Origin: Planctomycetota bacterium | Lineage (GTDB): Bacteria; Planctomycetota; Phycisphaerae; Sedimentisphaerales; Anaerobacaceae | Reading direction: 5' to 3' | Assembly (NCBI GenBank): GCA_003644295.1 | Contig: QNBZ01000011.1 | Location: forward strand, 1-13,319 | Length of the DNA stretch: 13,319 nucleotides | In this document: piece after piece, positions 5,051 through 11,793 of the stretch | How positions within the stretch are numbered: position 1 is the first letter of the stretch | Layout: the number at the start of each line of letters is the position of its first letter | Program-made: the position numbers and the translations under genes | Notes under the pieces: model-generated | Database searches by the model: none | Told to the model about the DNA's origin: nothing | What the model saw: the letters and a program-made list of their open reading frames with translations, nothing else

Positions 5051-6913
5051 TTAACTTTTATAGAACGGTTTTGGCTTTTTCTTTTTGACTTTTCCGCCGG
5101 TCTTGCTCGTTACTGCGACCAGTCCGATTTGCTGTTGCTGTTCTTTTTCGCGGATGTGCTTTCTGATAACATACTGTTCGATAACGCCGGCAAAGGTGCT
5201 TGCCATAATGTAAAGATTCAGTCCGGATGGGGCCTTGTACAGCATCAGCGGAAATAACAACGGCATCATAATCATCATCATTTTCTGCTGCTGTGCCATT
5301 TGTGGGTTTGTGTCCGCCGTTGCCTGTTTGGGCATTAGTTTCTGTTGCAGATAAAACGCCACGCCCATAAGTATCGGCAGCAGGTTAAACGAGTCCAGTT
5401 TGCCGAACAACGGCAGTGTTACCGCTGGAAATCTGAACAAGGCATCCGGGACCGAAAGGTCGGTAATCCAGAACGGTAAAAACGCAGCGCCTCGCAGCTC
5501 GACACTGGCGTATATTGCACTATACAGGGCAATCCAGAGCGGCATCTGAAGCAGCATCGGCAGAAAACCCATAATCGGTGAGGCGCCCTGTTCTTTGTAA
5601 AGAGCCATCATTTGTTTGTTCATTTCGACCTTGTTGCCGGCGTATTTCTTTTTTATCTCCTCTGCTTTCGGAGCGAGCTTGGTCATTTTGCTCATTGAGA
5701 CCTGGCTTTTTTTAGTAATCGGGTGCATCACGATACGAATCAAAAATACTAATATGATAATAACCACGCCGTAGTTTGGAATAGAACCGTACATCCATTT
5801 CATCGCCGCCAATATCCCGAACGCCAGCGGTCGGATAATCGCAGCCGGGCAGCAGCAGGCCATAAAATCTATCGTCTGGATAAAGCCCAGTTTGTTATAC
5901 AATGGTTCTTTATCGAAAAGAGTTTTATCCTTAGGTCCCAGATAGAGCATAAACTTATATTGTTTTATGCCGTTTGCCGGCAGTTTGGTCGTTGCGATTT
6001 TCAAATTTACCCCGACGGTTTCATCACCACTGTCCGGTATGCCGTCTGGGTCATAGTATTGAGCTGTTTTGTCTTTTATCCAGTCGCAGTGGTCTTTGCC
6101 TTCGTCTGCAAGAGGCACTAATACGGCAGCAAAGTATTTATTGACCGCAGCGGCCCAGAGAAAATTATCACCGCCTTTGAGCAGCCGTCTGTCGCTGATG
6201 TCCTTTGCCTTGCGAAGTTTTTTTATGCCAAGCCGGGCATGTTTTCCACTGACGATTTGGCCATTTACATCTCTAAAGCCGGCCACGACTTTTCTCATAT
6301 CGCTCCTGGCGGCTTCCCTGCCAATTCCGAGAGGACCGGCTAAATTGAAACGCACCTTTCGCTCGATGGGCGAGAGGCTTTCAACGGTTAAAACACAATC
6401 CAGATGATAACTACCGACGGTAACCTTATAGGTTTTGGTCAGCTTTAAGACCGGCTCACCGGTGTCTTTGATTTTGATAATTGCCTCAAAACGGGCGGTT
6501 TGGGAGCCATCATAGATGTCCCTTTCAACGCCGAAGCTCTCCCATTGCAGTTTATGCAGAGGTAATTGCAATTGTTGCTCAACGAAAACGAAATTCGTAT
6601 TGGCCATCGACAAAATCTCGCTGCCGTCGGCAAGTTTCACAGGCGAAAGGATTTCTAATGGCTTGGGGTCTTTATAATTGCGGTCGTCAAATCTGCTAAA
6701 TGTGGCCTTCCTAATTGCGGCGCCTTTTGAACTCAATTCCAACTGGAACATAAAGCCGCTCTTTTTGTCTGTCGAGCCGAGCGTAACGGTTTCGGCTGCG
6801 GCGTTATCAGCACCAAAGCTGATAGATTCATCAGCTTGCAGTTGCACATCTTCCGCAGCAGAAGCGTTTAAGCAGATAAAAACAGTTATAATTACGGTTA
6901 AAATAATTCTCAT
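5051..6913 (-). CDS. yidC: Membrane protein insertase YidC (Oxa1/Alb3 family)
   Basis: Inserts and folds inner-membrane proteins, alone or with SecYEG. The 620-residue protein has a short hydrophobic N-terminus ending in ASA-AED (about 4-21), a long soluble periplasmic P1-type domain (about 22-340), and then the conserved insertase core. The core shows a membrane segment around NYGVVIIILVFLIRIVMHP (380-398) with groove Arg393, the coiled cytoplasmic hairpin (402-440), MGFLPMLLQMPLWIALY (448-464), LLPILMGVAFYLQQKLMP (511-528), and the last segment through PSGLNLYIMASTFAGVIEQ (562-580). It ends with the usual basic tail (GGKVKKKKPKPFYK). The start at 6913 is chosen for AGGAAG 7 nt upstream and because it avoids overlap with the preceding gene. 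The N-terminus looks more like a cleavable signal peptide than the usual uncleaved first membrane anchor. Confidence 0.95.
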   Translation of the reverse strand: MRIILTVIITVFICLNASAAEDVQLQADESISFGADNAAAETVTLGSTDKKSGFMFQLELSSKGAAIRKATFSRFDDRNYKDPKPLEILSPVKLADGSEILSMANTNFVFVEQQLQLPLHKLQWESFGVERDIYDGSQTARFEAIIKIKDTGEPVLKLTKTYKVTVGSYHLDCVLTVESLSPIERKVRFNLAGPLGIGREAARSDMRKVVAGFRDVNGQIVSGKHARLGIKKLRKAKDISDRRLLKGGDNFLWAAAVNKYFAAVLVPLADEGKDHCDWIKDKTAQYYDPDGIPDSGDETVGVNLKIATTKLPANGIKQYKFMLYLGPKDKTLFDKEPLYNKLGFIQTIDFMACCCPAAIIRPLAFGILAAMKWMYGSIPNYGVVIIILVFLIRIVMHPITKKSQVSMSKMTKLAPKAEEIKKKYAGNKVEMNKQMMALYKEQGASPIMGFLPMLLQMPLWIALYSAIYASVELRGAAFLPFWITDLSVPDALFRFPAVTLPLFGKLDSFNLLPILMGVAFYLQQKLMPKQATADTNPQMAQQQKMMMIMMPLLFPLMLYKAPSGLNLYIMASTFAGVIEQYVIRKHIREKEQQQQIGLVAVTSKTGGKVKKKKPKPFYKS

Positions 6914-6944
6914 AGTTTTACTTCCTGAACGTTGTCCGCTGCTT

Positions 6945-7721
6945 CTATCTTCCTTCCGGAAGCCGTTCGGCATTGAAGTCATCTAATTGCTCGATTGCCT
7001 TTATTTTCTTCATCGTGGTTTTAATATCGTATTCCAGCCGGACAAAATGCACTATGTTTTCATCCACATATACATAGCTTGCCCTGCTGTCCTTGTCCCG
7101 TGGTTGGCCGACAGAGCCGATATTAATAATTGCTCTTTCGTCATTGATAATCGGATAGGCATTGTCAAGCTCTTCCGGCAGATAGAAGTCCGGCTCATCG
7201 AGGAAGACCCCCGGCAGATGCGTATGGCCGATAAAACAGATATGCTTAACTCGCTCGAATAGGAGTTTCACCTTCAGCGGGTTGGTATAAACATCGTCGG
7301 GAAAGATATATTCGTTAATCGGCCTTCTCGGTGATGCGTGAACAAAATCCATTATTGCCGTATTTTTTCCCAGTTTTGCTTTTAATGTTTGGCGCATCGG
7401 CAGTCCGCCCAGAAAGCTCCAGCGCCTGTTCTTCACGGCGGTATCCTGCTCAGTTTCCAGAACTTCACGAGTCCAGAAACTGGCCTGTTCGGCGGCGTAG
7501 TTGAAGTTGGTCGGCTCGTAAAGAGCAGCGTAATCGTGATTGCCAAGAACGCACCACTTTGTCTTAGCTATAATCAAATCGAGGCATTGGCCGGGGTTTG
7601 GGCCGTAGCCAACTACGTCGCCCAAGCAGTAAATTGTTTTTATGCCGCGTTTTTCAATGTCAGCTAAAACTGTCGTCAGCGCCTCGATATTTGAATGTAT
7701 ATCGCTTATAACTGCAAACAT
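6945..7721 (-). CDS. Calcineurin-like metallophosphoesterase (YfcE/MJ0936-type)
   Basis: The 258-residue protein carries the complete metal-binding set of this superfamily: SDIHSN (6-11, Asp7 and His9), GDVVGYG (34-40), GNHD (60-63), VHAS (127-130) and GHTH (165-168), followed by NIGSVGQPRD (200-209). It is probably a soluble phosphodiesterase or phosphatase. The substrate cannot be told from sequence, and the GDVVGYGPNP form is typical of widespread uncharacterised bacterial members. The start at 7721 places SDIH at the normal distance from the N-terminus. The frame stays open to a TTG at 7781, but neither site has a clear Shine-Dalgarno. It lies 31 nt upstream of yidC on the same strand, so the two are probably cotranscribed, and it is divergent from lptB. 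Confidence 0.9.
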   Translation of the reverse strand: MFAVISDIHSNIEALTTVLADIEKRGIKTIYCLGDVVGYGPNPGQCLDLIIAKTKWCVLGNHDYAALYEPTNFNYAAEQASFWTREVLETEQDTAVKNRRWSFLGGLPMRQTLKAKLGKNTAIMDFVHASPRRPINEYIFPDDVYTNPLKVKLLFERVKHICFIGHTHLPGVFLDEPDFYLPEELDNAYPIINDERAIINIGSVGQPRDKDSRASYVYVDENIVHFVRLEYDIKTTMKKIKAIEQLDDFNAERLPEGR

Positions 7722-7783
7722 AGTACAGCTTAATAGCAGAAAAGCTGCAAAAACGCCAGAAGATTTATTGATTTTTAACAAGG

Positions 7784-7811
7784 TTGCTTATATTGCAGGT
7801 TTTGTTATAAT
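7784..7811 (+). promoter_or_regulatory. Sigma70-type promoter of lptB
   Basis: TTGCTT (7784-7789) and a perfect TATAAT (7806-7811) are separated by 16 nt. The predicted start at about 7818-7820 coincides with the first base of the heptamer array at 7820. Confidence 0.6.
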
Positions 7812-7819
7812 ACCACGCA

Positions 7820-7854
7820 ATACGATATACGATATACGAAATACGATATACGAT
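7820..7854. repeat. Heptamer array directly before the lptB start codon
   Basis: Five contiguous units: ATACGAT, ATACGAT, ATACGAA, ATACGAT, ATACGAT. The array ends one base before the ATG at 7856 and occupies the place where a Shine-Dalgarno sequence would be; none is visible there. With the promoter at 7784, it would make up nearly the whole 5' leader. Confidence 0.9.
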
Positions 7855-7855
7855 T

Positions 7856-8605
7856 ATGGTAGATATGACTCTTCTTGAAACTCGTGGACTGGTAAAGAGA
7901 TATTCCGGTCGCTGTGTTGTCGATGACATATTTGTTTCGATAGCCCAGCGCAGCATCGTCGGCCTTCTTGGCCGAAACGGCGCCGGCAAAACCACTACGT
8001 TCAGAATGATTATGGGTATGATTACGCCCGAGTCCGGCTCGGTCGTTTTCGAGGGCCGCGATATTACCAAGCTGCCGATGTACAAACGCGCCCGGCTGGG
8101 CATCGGCTATCTTTCGCAGGAGCCGAGCATTTTTCAGCGTCTCAGCGTCAGGGACAATCTTTATGCGATTCTGGAAACGATGTCGTACACCGTCGCCGAG
8201 CGTAACCGCAGAGCCGACATACTTATCGACCATTTTGGACTGAGTGAGGTTTCCGAAAGCCAGGGCAGGTTTCTTTCCGGCGGTGAGCGAAGAAAACTTG
8301 AAATCGCACGCGCTATGGTGACGGACCCTTCGCTGATTCTGTTGGATGAGCCGTTCAGCGGCGTTGACCCTATCGCCGTTGAGGATTTGCAGCGGGAAAT
8401 TCGCCGGCTTGTCGCTTCCGGCGTTAGCATTCTTGTTACCGACCATAACGTTGAGAGGACGCTGGAGGTAGTTGACAAGGCCTACATAATCGACCACGGC
8501 AAGGTAATCGGTTCCGGCTCGCCGGCCGAGATTGTCCGCAACGAGACGGTCAGGAAGCTTTACCTTGGCAGCACATTCGACGGCGACGAATTCGACGAAA
8601 AGTAG
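7856..8605 (+). CDS. lptB: Lipopolysaccharide export ABC transporter ATPase LptB
   Basis: Cytoplasmic ATPase that powers LptFG-driven extraction of lipopolysaccharide from the inner membrane. The 249-residue protein shows Walker A GRNGAGKTT (39-47), Q-loop Gln88 in LSQEPSIF, the LptB-type signature LSGGERRKLEIARA (140-153), Walker B with ILLDEPFSGVDPI (161-173) and switch His197 in DHNV. The combination FSGVDPI plus HNV and the length fit LptB rather than LivF, its nearest relative. Its presence argues for a diderm cell. The ATG at 7856 follows the heptamer array with no Shine-Dalgarno; an alternative ATG at 7865 is three codons in. It is the first gene of a plus-strand group with def 72 nt downstream, separated by a REP-like hairpin. 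LptB partners LptF, LptG, LptC and LptA are not in the window. Confidence 0.92.
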   Translation: MVDMTLLETRGLVKRYSGRCVVDDIFVSIAQRSIVGLLGRNGAGKTTTFRMIMGMITPESGSVVFEGRDITKLPMYKRARLGIGYLSQEPSIFQRLSVRDNLYAILETMSYTVAERNRRADILIDHFGLSEVSESQGRFLSGGERRKLEIARAMVTDPSLILLDEPFSGVDPIAVEDLQREIRRLVASGVSILVTDHNVERTLEVVDKAYIIDHGKVIGSGSPAEIVRNETVRKLYLGSTFDGDEFDEK

Positions 8606-8613
8606 TTGTGTTT

Positions 8614-8637
8614 AGCCCCCAACTTTATGTCGGGGGT
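8614..8637 (+). repeat. REP-like C5/G5 hairpin, copy 3
   Basis: This 24-nt unit starts AGCCCCCAACTTTATG and ends CGGGGGT, so it differs from copy 2 at one position. It lies 9 nt after the lptB stop codon. No U-tract follows, so it does not look like a classic intrinsic terminator. Confidence 0.6.
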
Positions 8638-8676
8638 TACGAAGTTAATGTTTAACCAATTTGTATCTGACGGTTA

Positions 8677-9213
8677 ATGCAGATAGACGTTGAAAAATGT
8701 AAAATCACGCATTACCCGGCTGAGGTTTTAGCTGGGCGAGCGCAGCCGGTCAAGGAAATCGACGATAGTATTCGCAAACTCGTCGAGAAGATGACCGATA
8801 TTATGCTGGAAAATAAAGGCATTGGCCTGGCGGCTCCGCAGGCCGGAATTCCACTACGGCTATTTATCGTATCGCTTGATGCAACCAGAGAATCCGTCAG
8901 AGTTTATATAAACCCAACCGTTACAGCAACAACCCGCGAGTTTGATTCAGTCGAAGAGGGCTGTCTGTCTGTGCCGGGAATTTACACGAAAATCCGCAGA
9001 TACAAAAAATGCAGAGTTACCGCTACCGACCTTGACGGCAACGAATTTACCGAGGAAGCCGAAGGGCTTTACGCAAGATGTCTTCAGCATGAGTACGACC
9101 ATCTTGAGGGGATGACTATCGCCGGGCGTATGAATTCAGCCGCCAAGATTGCACATCGAAAACAACTCAAAAAACTTAAAGAAAACCACAAAAGAAACGT
9201 GAAGCGTGAATAA
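8677..9213 (+). CDS. def: Peptide deformylase
   Basis: Metallohydrolase that removes the N-formyl group from nascent proteins in the cytoplasm. All three family motifs are present in the 178-residue protein: GIGLAAPQ (48-55), EGCLSVP (94-100, with metal ligand Cys96) and QHEYDHLEG (137-145, with His138, His142 and catalytic Glu139). This is a normal length. The ATG at 8677 has no strong Shine-Dalgarno. The gene belongs functionally with fmt, which adds the formyl group and usually lies right next to it; here fmt follows only after about 1.6 kb of accessory DNA. The basic tail (KKLKENHKRNVKRE) ends in a possible heptamer array that contains the stop codon. Confidence 0.96.
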   Translation: MQIDVEKCKITHYPAEVLAGRAQPVKEIDDSIRKLVEKMTDIMLENKGIGLAAPQAGIPLRLFIVSLDATRESVRVYINPTVTATTREFDSVEEGCLSVPGIYTKIRRYKKCRVTATDLDGNEFTEEAEGLYARCLQHEYDHLEGMTIAGRMNSAAKIAHRKQLKKLKENHKRNVKRE

Positions 9214-9231
9214 GCGGATGAGTAAATGAGT
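9197..9231. repeat. Possible heptamer array across the def stop codon
   Basis: Units ACGTGAA, GCGTGAA, TAAGCGG, ATGAGTA, AATGAGT show loose period-seven similarity over 35 nt. The evidence is weak: only two pairs of units resemble each other. Confidence 0.3.
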
Positions 9232-9302
9232 TAACTTTCGCACTTTTTGTAAGCATTTAAGATGAATCACATTTTTGGACAGCAATGCGCTATATAGAAT
9301 AG

Positions 9303-9458
9303 AATGAGAATACACATAGAGGCAAGCTGTTAGGCAACTATCGATTTATAAGCAAGTTTGAGAAGCTGCTGGGCCGCAGACTGCGGCCGTTGCCTGTGGG
9401 CAGACCAAAAAAGAAAACAATAGCAGTAGTAAAGATTGAAAGAAAACAGCAAAAATAG
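9303..9458 (+). pseudogene. 3' remnant of an IS200/REP-associated-type (COG1943, Y1_Tnp) transposase
   Basis: The frame opens after a TAG at 9300 and ends at TAG 9456-9458. It translates to a stretch including ISKFEKLLGRRLRPLP and VGRPKKK, then a Lys-rich end. From memory, a segment like this with G-R-R-L-R-P-L-P-x-G-R-P closes many planctomycete transposases of the REP-associated tyrosine family. The catalytic HUH and Tyr part is absent, and there is no start codon or ribosome binding site, so only the last 50 or so codons survive. It sits in the 347-nt gap between def and fic; the rest of that gap shows no gene, only an 8-bp tandem duplication (AGTTATCT at 9471-9486). The fragment probably marks the insertion event that brought accessory DNA here. 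Recognition is by eye and needs a profile search. Confidence 0.5.
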
Positions 9459-9560
9459 GTGGCTGTCCCCAGTTATCTAGTTATCTAACGAAGCACAATT
9501 GGAAATAACGGCGGTTGACTGGCTCATAAAACTTGCGACGATATTTATGGAGAATAAATT

Positions 9561-10682
9561 ATGAGTAAACCAGTAAAGTATCATTATGGTAAATTTCCCC
9601 CTAAAAAAATAGATTGGGAAAAATTGATACCCCTGATTGGTCCTGCAAGTGCTGCACTTGCAAGATACGATGGAACCCTTTCAGTCATACCTAATCCTGC
9701 TGTTCTTTTGTCTCCGCTGACAACACAGGAAGCAGTTCTTTCTTCAAAAATAGAAGGTACTCAAACAACAATGGGTGAAGTCCTTGAATTTGAGGCTGAA
9801 AAAGAAGGCAATGGTTTTAACCCAGAAAAGAAGGCTGATATTAATGAAGTATTGAATTATCGTAAAGCTATCTGGAAAGCGGTGGATATTTTGAAAGAGT
9901 TGCCGCTTTGCGCAAGGGTTATTCGTACAGTACACAAGGTTCTTATGCATAATGTTCGAGGACACGACAAAGCACCGGGTGATTACCGGAAAACTCAAAA
10001 TTGGATTGGGCCGAAAGGTAGCTCTATTGAAAAAGCTCGCTTTGTACCAATCTCACCCAATAAGTTACAGGATGGTATGAGTTCCTGGGAGAAATATATA
10101 CACCAGAAAGTACAAGATAAAATTGTGCAACTTGCTGTTCTTCATGCCGAATTTGAGGCGTTACATCCTTTTCACGATGGCAACGGCAGGATTGGCAGAA
10201 TCTTTGTTCCATTGTTTTTACACAAAACTGAGTTAATCCGAAGCCCAGTGTTTTATATAAGCGCGTATTTTGAAAGCAACAGAGACGAGTATTATGAAAG
10301 ACTACTCGCCGTTTCGAGAGATGGGGACTGGACTGGCTGGTGCCTGTTTTTCCTGAAGGCTGTTGAAATTCAAGCAAAGGAAAACCAGAAAAAAGCAACC
10401 GAAATTCTCAAGTTATATGAGCAAAAGAAAACAGAAATCTATGAATTGACACATTCACAATATGCACTACATATACTTGATTTTATTTTTGAACGTCCGA
10501 TATTTAGGTCAACAGAACTTGCAAAAACAGGAAAAGTTCCTGTGCCATCTGCAAAGAAGGTATTATCCAATTTAAGCAACGCTAACATTATCAAGGTGTT
10601 ACGAGAATCCAGCGGTCGCAGGGCGGCGGTTTTTGCTTTTACAGAATTATTGAATATAGCAGAAGGCAGGAAGGTCTTTTGA
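9561..10682 (+). CDS. Fic/DOC family protein, class II, with C-terminal winged-helix-like region
   Basis: Probable AMP-transferase acting on unknown target proteins in the cytoplasm. The 373-residue protein carries the full Fic motif HPFHDGNGRIGR (202-213, catalytic His202). The inhibitory-helix motif lies N-terminal as SSKIEG (Ser61, Glu65, Gly66), which defines the self-inhibited class II. The N-terminus (1-50) resembles the Fic_N region. The C-terminal part (about 295-365) looks like a winged helix (RSTELAKTGKVPVPSAKKVLSNLSN), as in SoFic-like proteins. The start at 9561 has GGAG 8 nt upstream. Codons are visibly AT-richer than in def and fmt. It stands alone, with no antitoxin partner, and lies between a transposase remnant and fmt, so recent acquisition is likely. 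All active residues are present, so it is probably active. Confidence 0.93.
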   Translation: MSKPVKYHYGKFPPKKIDWEKLIPLIGPASAALARYDGTLSVIPNPAVLLSPLTTQEAVLSSKIEGTQTTMGEVLEFEAEKEGNGFNPEKKADINEVLNYRKAIWKAVDILKELPLCARVIRTVHKVLMHNVRGHDKAPGDYRKTQNWIGPKGSSIEKARFVPISPNKLQDGMSSWEKYIHQKVQDKIVQLAVLHAEFEALHPFHDGNGRIGRIFVPLFLHKTELIRSPVFYISAYFESNRDEYYERLLAVSRDGDWTGWCLFFLKAVEIQAKENQKKATEILKLYEQKKTEIYELTHSQYALHILDFIFERPIFRSTELAKTGKVPVPSAKKVLSNLSNANIIKVLRESSGRRAAVFAFTELLNIAEGRKVF

Positions 10683-10707
10683 AGATATTGAATTGACCAC
10701 AAGACCT

Positions 10708-10744
10708 TTTGTGGATACCAAAAACCGGCCGAAATATCCACAAA
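10708..10744. repeat. 10-bp inverted repeat after fic containing paired TATCCACA
   Basis: TTTGTGGATA (10708-10717) and TATCCACAAA (10735-10744) are perfect inverse complements around 17 nt. It could be a fic terminator stem, but no U-tract follows. Each arm contains TATCCACA, 8 of 9 bases of the DnaA box consensus. A separate 8-bp pair AAGGTCTT/AAGACCTT (10671-10678, 10701-10708) overlaps the end of fic. Confidence 0.5.
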
Positions 10745-10790
10745 TAACCTTGAGGATATTTGGGTATCAACGAGAAATTTATAGGCAAAA

Positions 10791-10819
10791 TTGGATTTTA
10801 TCAGTGAATAGTTTTTATT
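10791..10819 (+). promoter_or_regulatory. Weak candidate promoter of fmt
   Basis: TTGGAT (10791-10796) is separated by 17 nt from TTTATT (10814-10819), 19 nt before the fmt ATG. The -10 match is poor. An own promoter would be expected if the insertion cut fmt off from def. Confidence 0.25.
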
Positions 10820-10838
10820 TTTGAAATTTTAGCTTGTT

Positions 10839-11792
10839 ATGAAGATAGTTTATCTCGGCAGTGGCGAATTCGGTATCAAGTGTCTGAATGCCTTGCGGCA
10901 GTCGAGTCATACGCTGGCGTTTATCGTTACACAGCCGCCGCAACCGGCTGGCAGAGGTAGAAAGGAACGGCCAACACCGGTAGCCGAATGGGCGATGAAA
11001 AATTCCATCACCTTTATAGAAACAGACAACATAAACACGCCCGAAGTAATTAAAGAAATCAGTTCTTATGAGCCGGATTTGCTCTTGGTTATTGCGTTTG
11101 GCCGGAAAATCGGCGGTGATTTGATACAACTGCCGGCCAAAGGAGCTATAAATGTTCACGCATCGCTGCTGCCAAAATACCGCGGAGCTGCCCCGATAAA
11201 CTGGGCCATCATCAACGGCGAAAAGCAAACCGGCATCAGCATAATAACGCTCGCTGAAAAAATGGACGCCGGACTAATTTGCGCACAGGCGAAAACTGAT
11301 ATTGGAGCCGACGAGACAGCAGGCGAATTGCACGACAGATTGGCGACAATGGCAGCTCCGCTGCTGATGAAAACGCTGGACAAAATTGCAGACGGCTCGA
11401 TTGTTTATACCGAGCAGGACGATTCCGAGGCAACGCCGGCGCCGAAGCTGAAGAAGTCGGACGGCTTCTTGGACTTCAACGAATCAGCCGAATTTTTAGC
11501 GAGAAAAATACGCGGCCTTTGGCCCTGGCCCGGTGCATCTGCGGTTTATGTCTCAAAAAAAAGCGGAAGGTCTCTTCGTGTAGCAATCGCAATGGCCGAG
11601 CAGGTTGAAACCGCACATCCCGCTGGCTCGGCGGCTGGGATGCTCGATGAAAATTTGAATGTCATCTGCGGCGACGGTGCTCTTAAAATTACAAAAATCA
11701 AGCCGGCTGGCTCAGCCATTATGACTTTCGAAGATTTCGTCAATGGCCGAGCGACTCAACCCGGCGATTTATTTACGAAAGTGAATAACTGA
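10839..11792 (+). CDS. fmt: Methionyl-tRNA formyltransferase
   Basis: Formylates initiator Met-tRNA using 10-formyl-tetrahydrofolate, in the cytoplasm. The 317-residue protein has the usual two domains: a Rossmann-like transferase domain (about 1-200) with catalytic Asn105 and His107 in NVHASLLPKYRGAAPINW and Asp143 in KMDAG, and a C-terminal OB-like domain containing IRGLWPWPGA (224-233). Length is normal for the family. The N-terminus MKIVYLGSGEFG is a variant of the usual GTPDF phosphate-binding loop. No strong Shine-Dalgarno precedes the ATG at 10839. The stop overlaps closely with rsmB (one base between TGA and the TTG start), so the two are translationally coupled. Together with def it forms the formylation/deformylation pair, interrupted here by fic. 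Confidence 0.96.
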   Translation: MKIVYLGSGEFGIKCLNALRQSSHTLAFIVTQPPQPAGRGRKERPTPVAEWAMKNSITFIETDNINTPEVIKEISSYEPDLLLVIAFGRKIGGDLIQLPAKGAINVHASLLPKYRGAAPINWAIINGEKQTGISIITLAEKMDAGLICAQAKTDIGADETAGELHDRLATMAAPLLMKTLDKIADGSIVYTEQDDSEATPAPKLKKSDGFLDFNESAEFLARKIRGLWPWPGASAVYVSKKSGRSLRVAIAMAEQVETAHPAGSAAGMLDENLNVICGDGALKITKIKPAGSAIMTFEDFVNGRATQPGDLFTKVNN

Positions 11793-11793
11793 A

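Noticed and set aside
7722..7781. Upstream TTG start giving the phosphoesterase a lipoprotein-like leader (FLLLSC)
   Set aside because: There is no Shine-Dalgarno, the start is TTG, and homologs begin directly before the SDIH motif; the leader is probably read-through of the intergenic region.
7805..8497. Long minus-strand open frame opposite lptB
   Set aside because: It is antisense to a clearly conserved ABC ATPase and has no recognisable domain.
8614..8637. Hairpin after lptB as an intrinsic terminator
   Set aside because: No U-tract follows, and near-identical copies occur elsewhere, which fits a dispersed REP-like element better.
9471..9486. AGTTATCT tandem duplication as another heptamer array
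   Set aside because: The period is eight with only two copies; it may be a target-site or slippage trace near the transposase remnant.
9561..10682. fic as part of a toxin-antitoxin pair
   Set aside because: No separate antitoxin gene lies next to it, and the inhibitory motif is inside the protein (class II).
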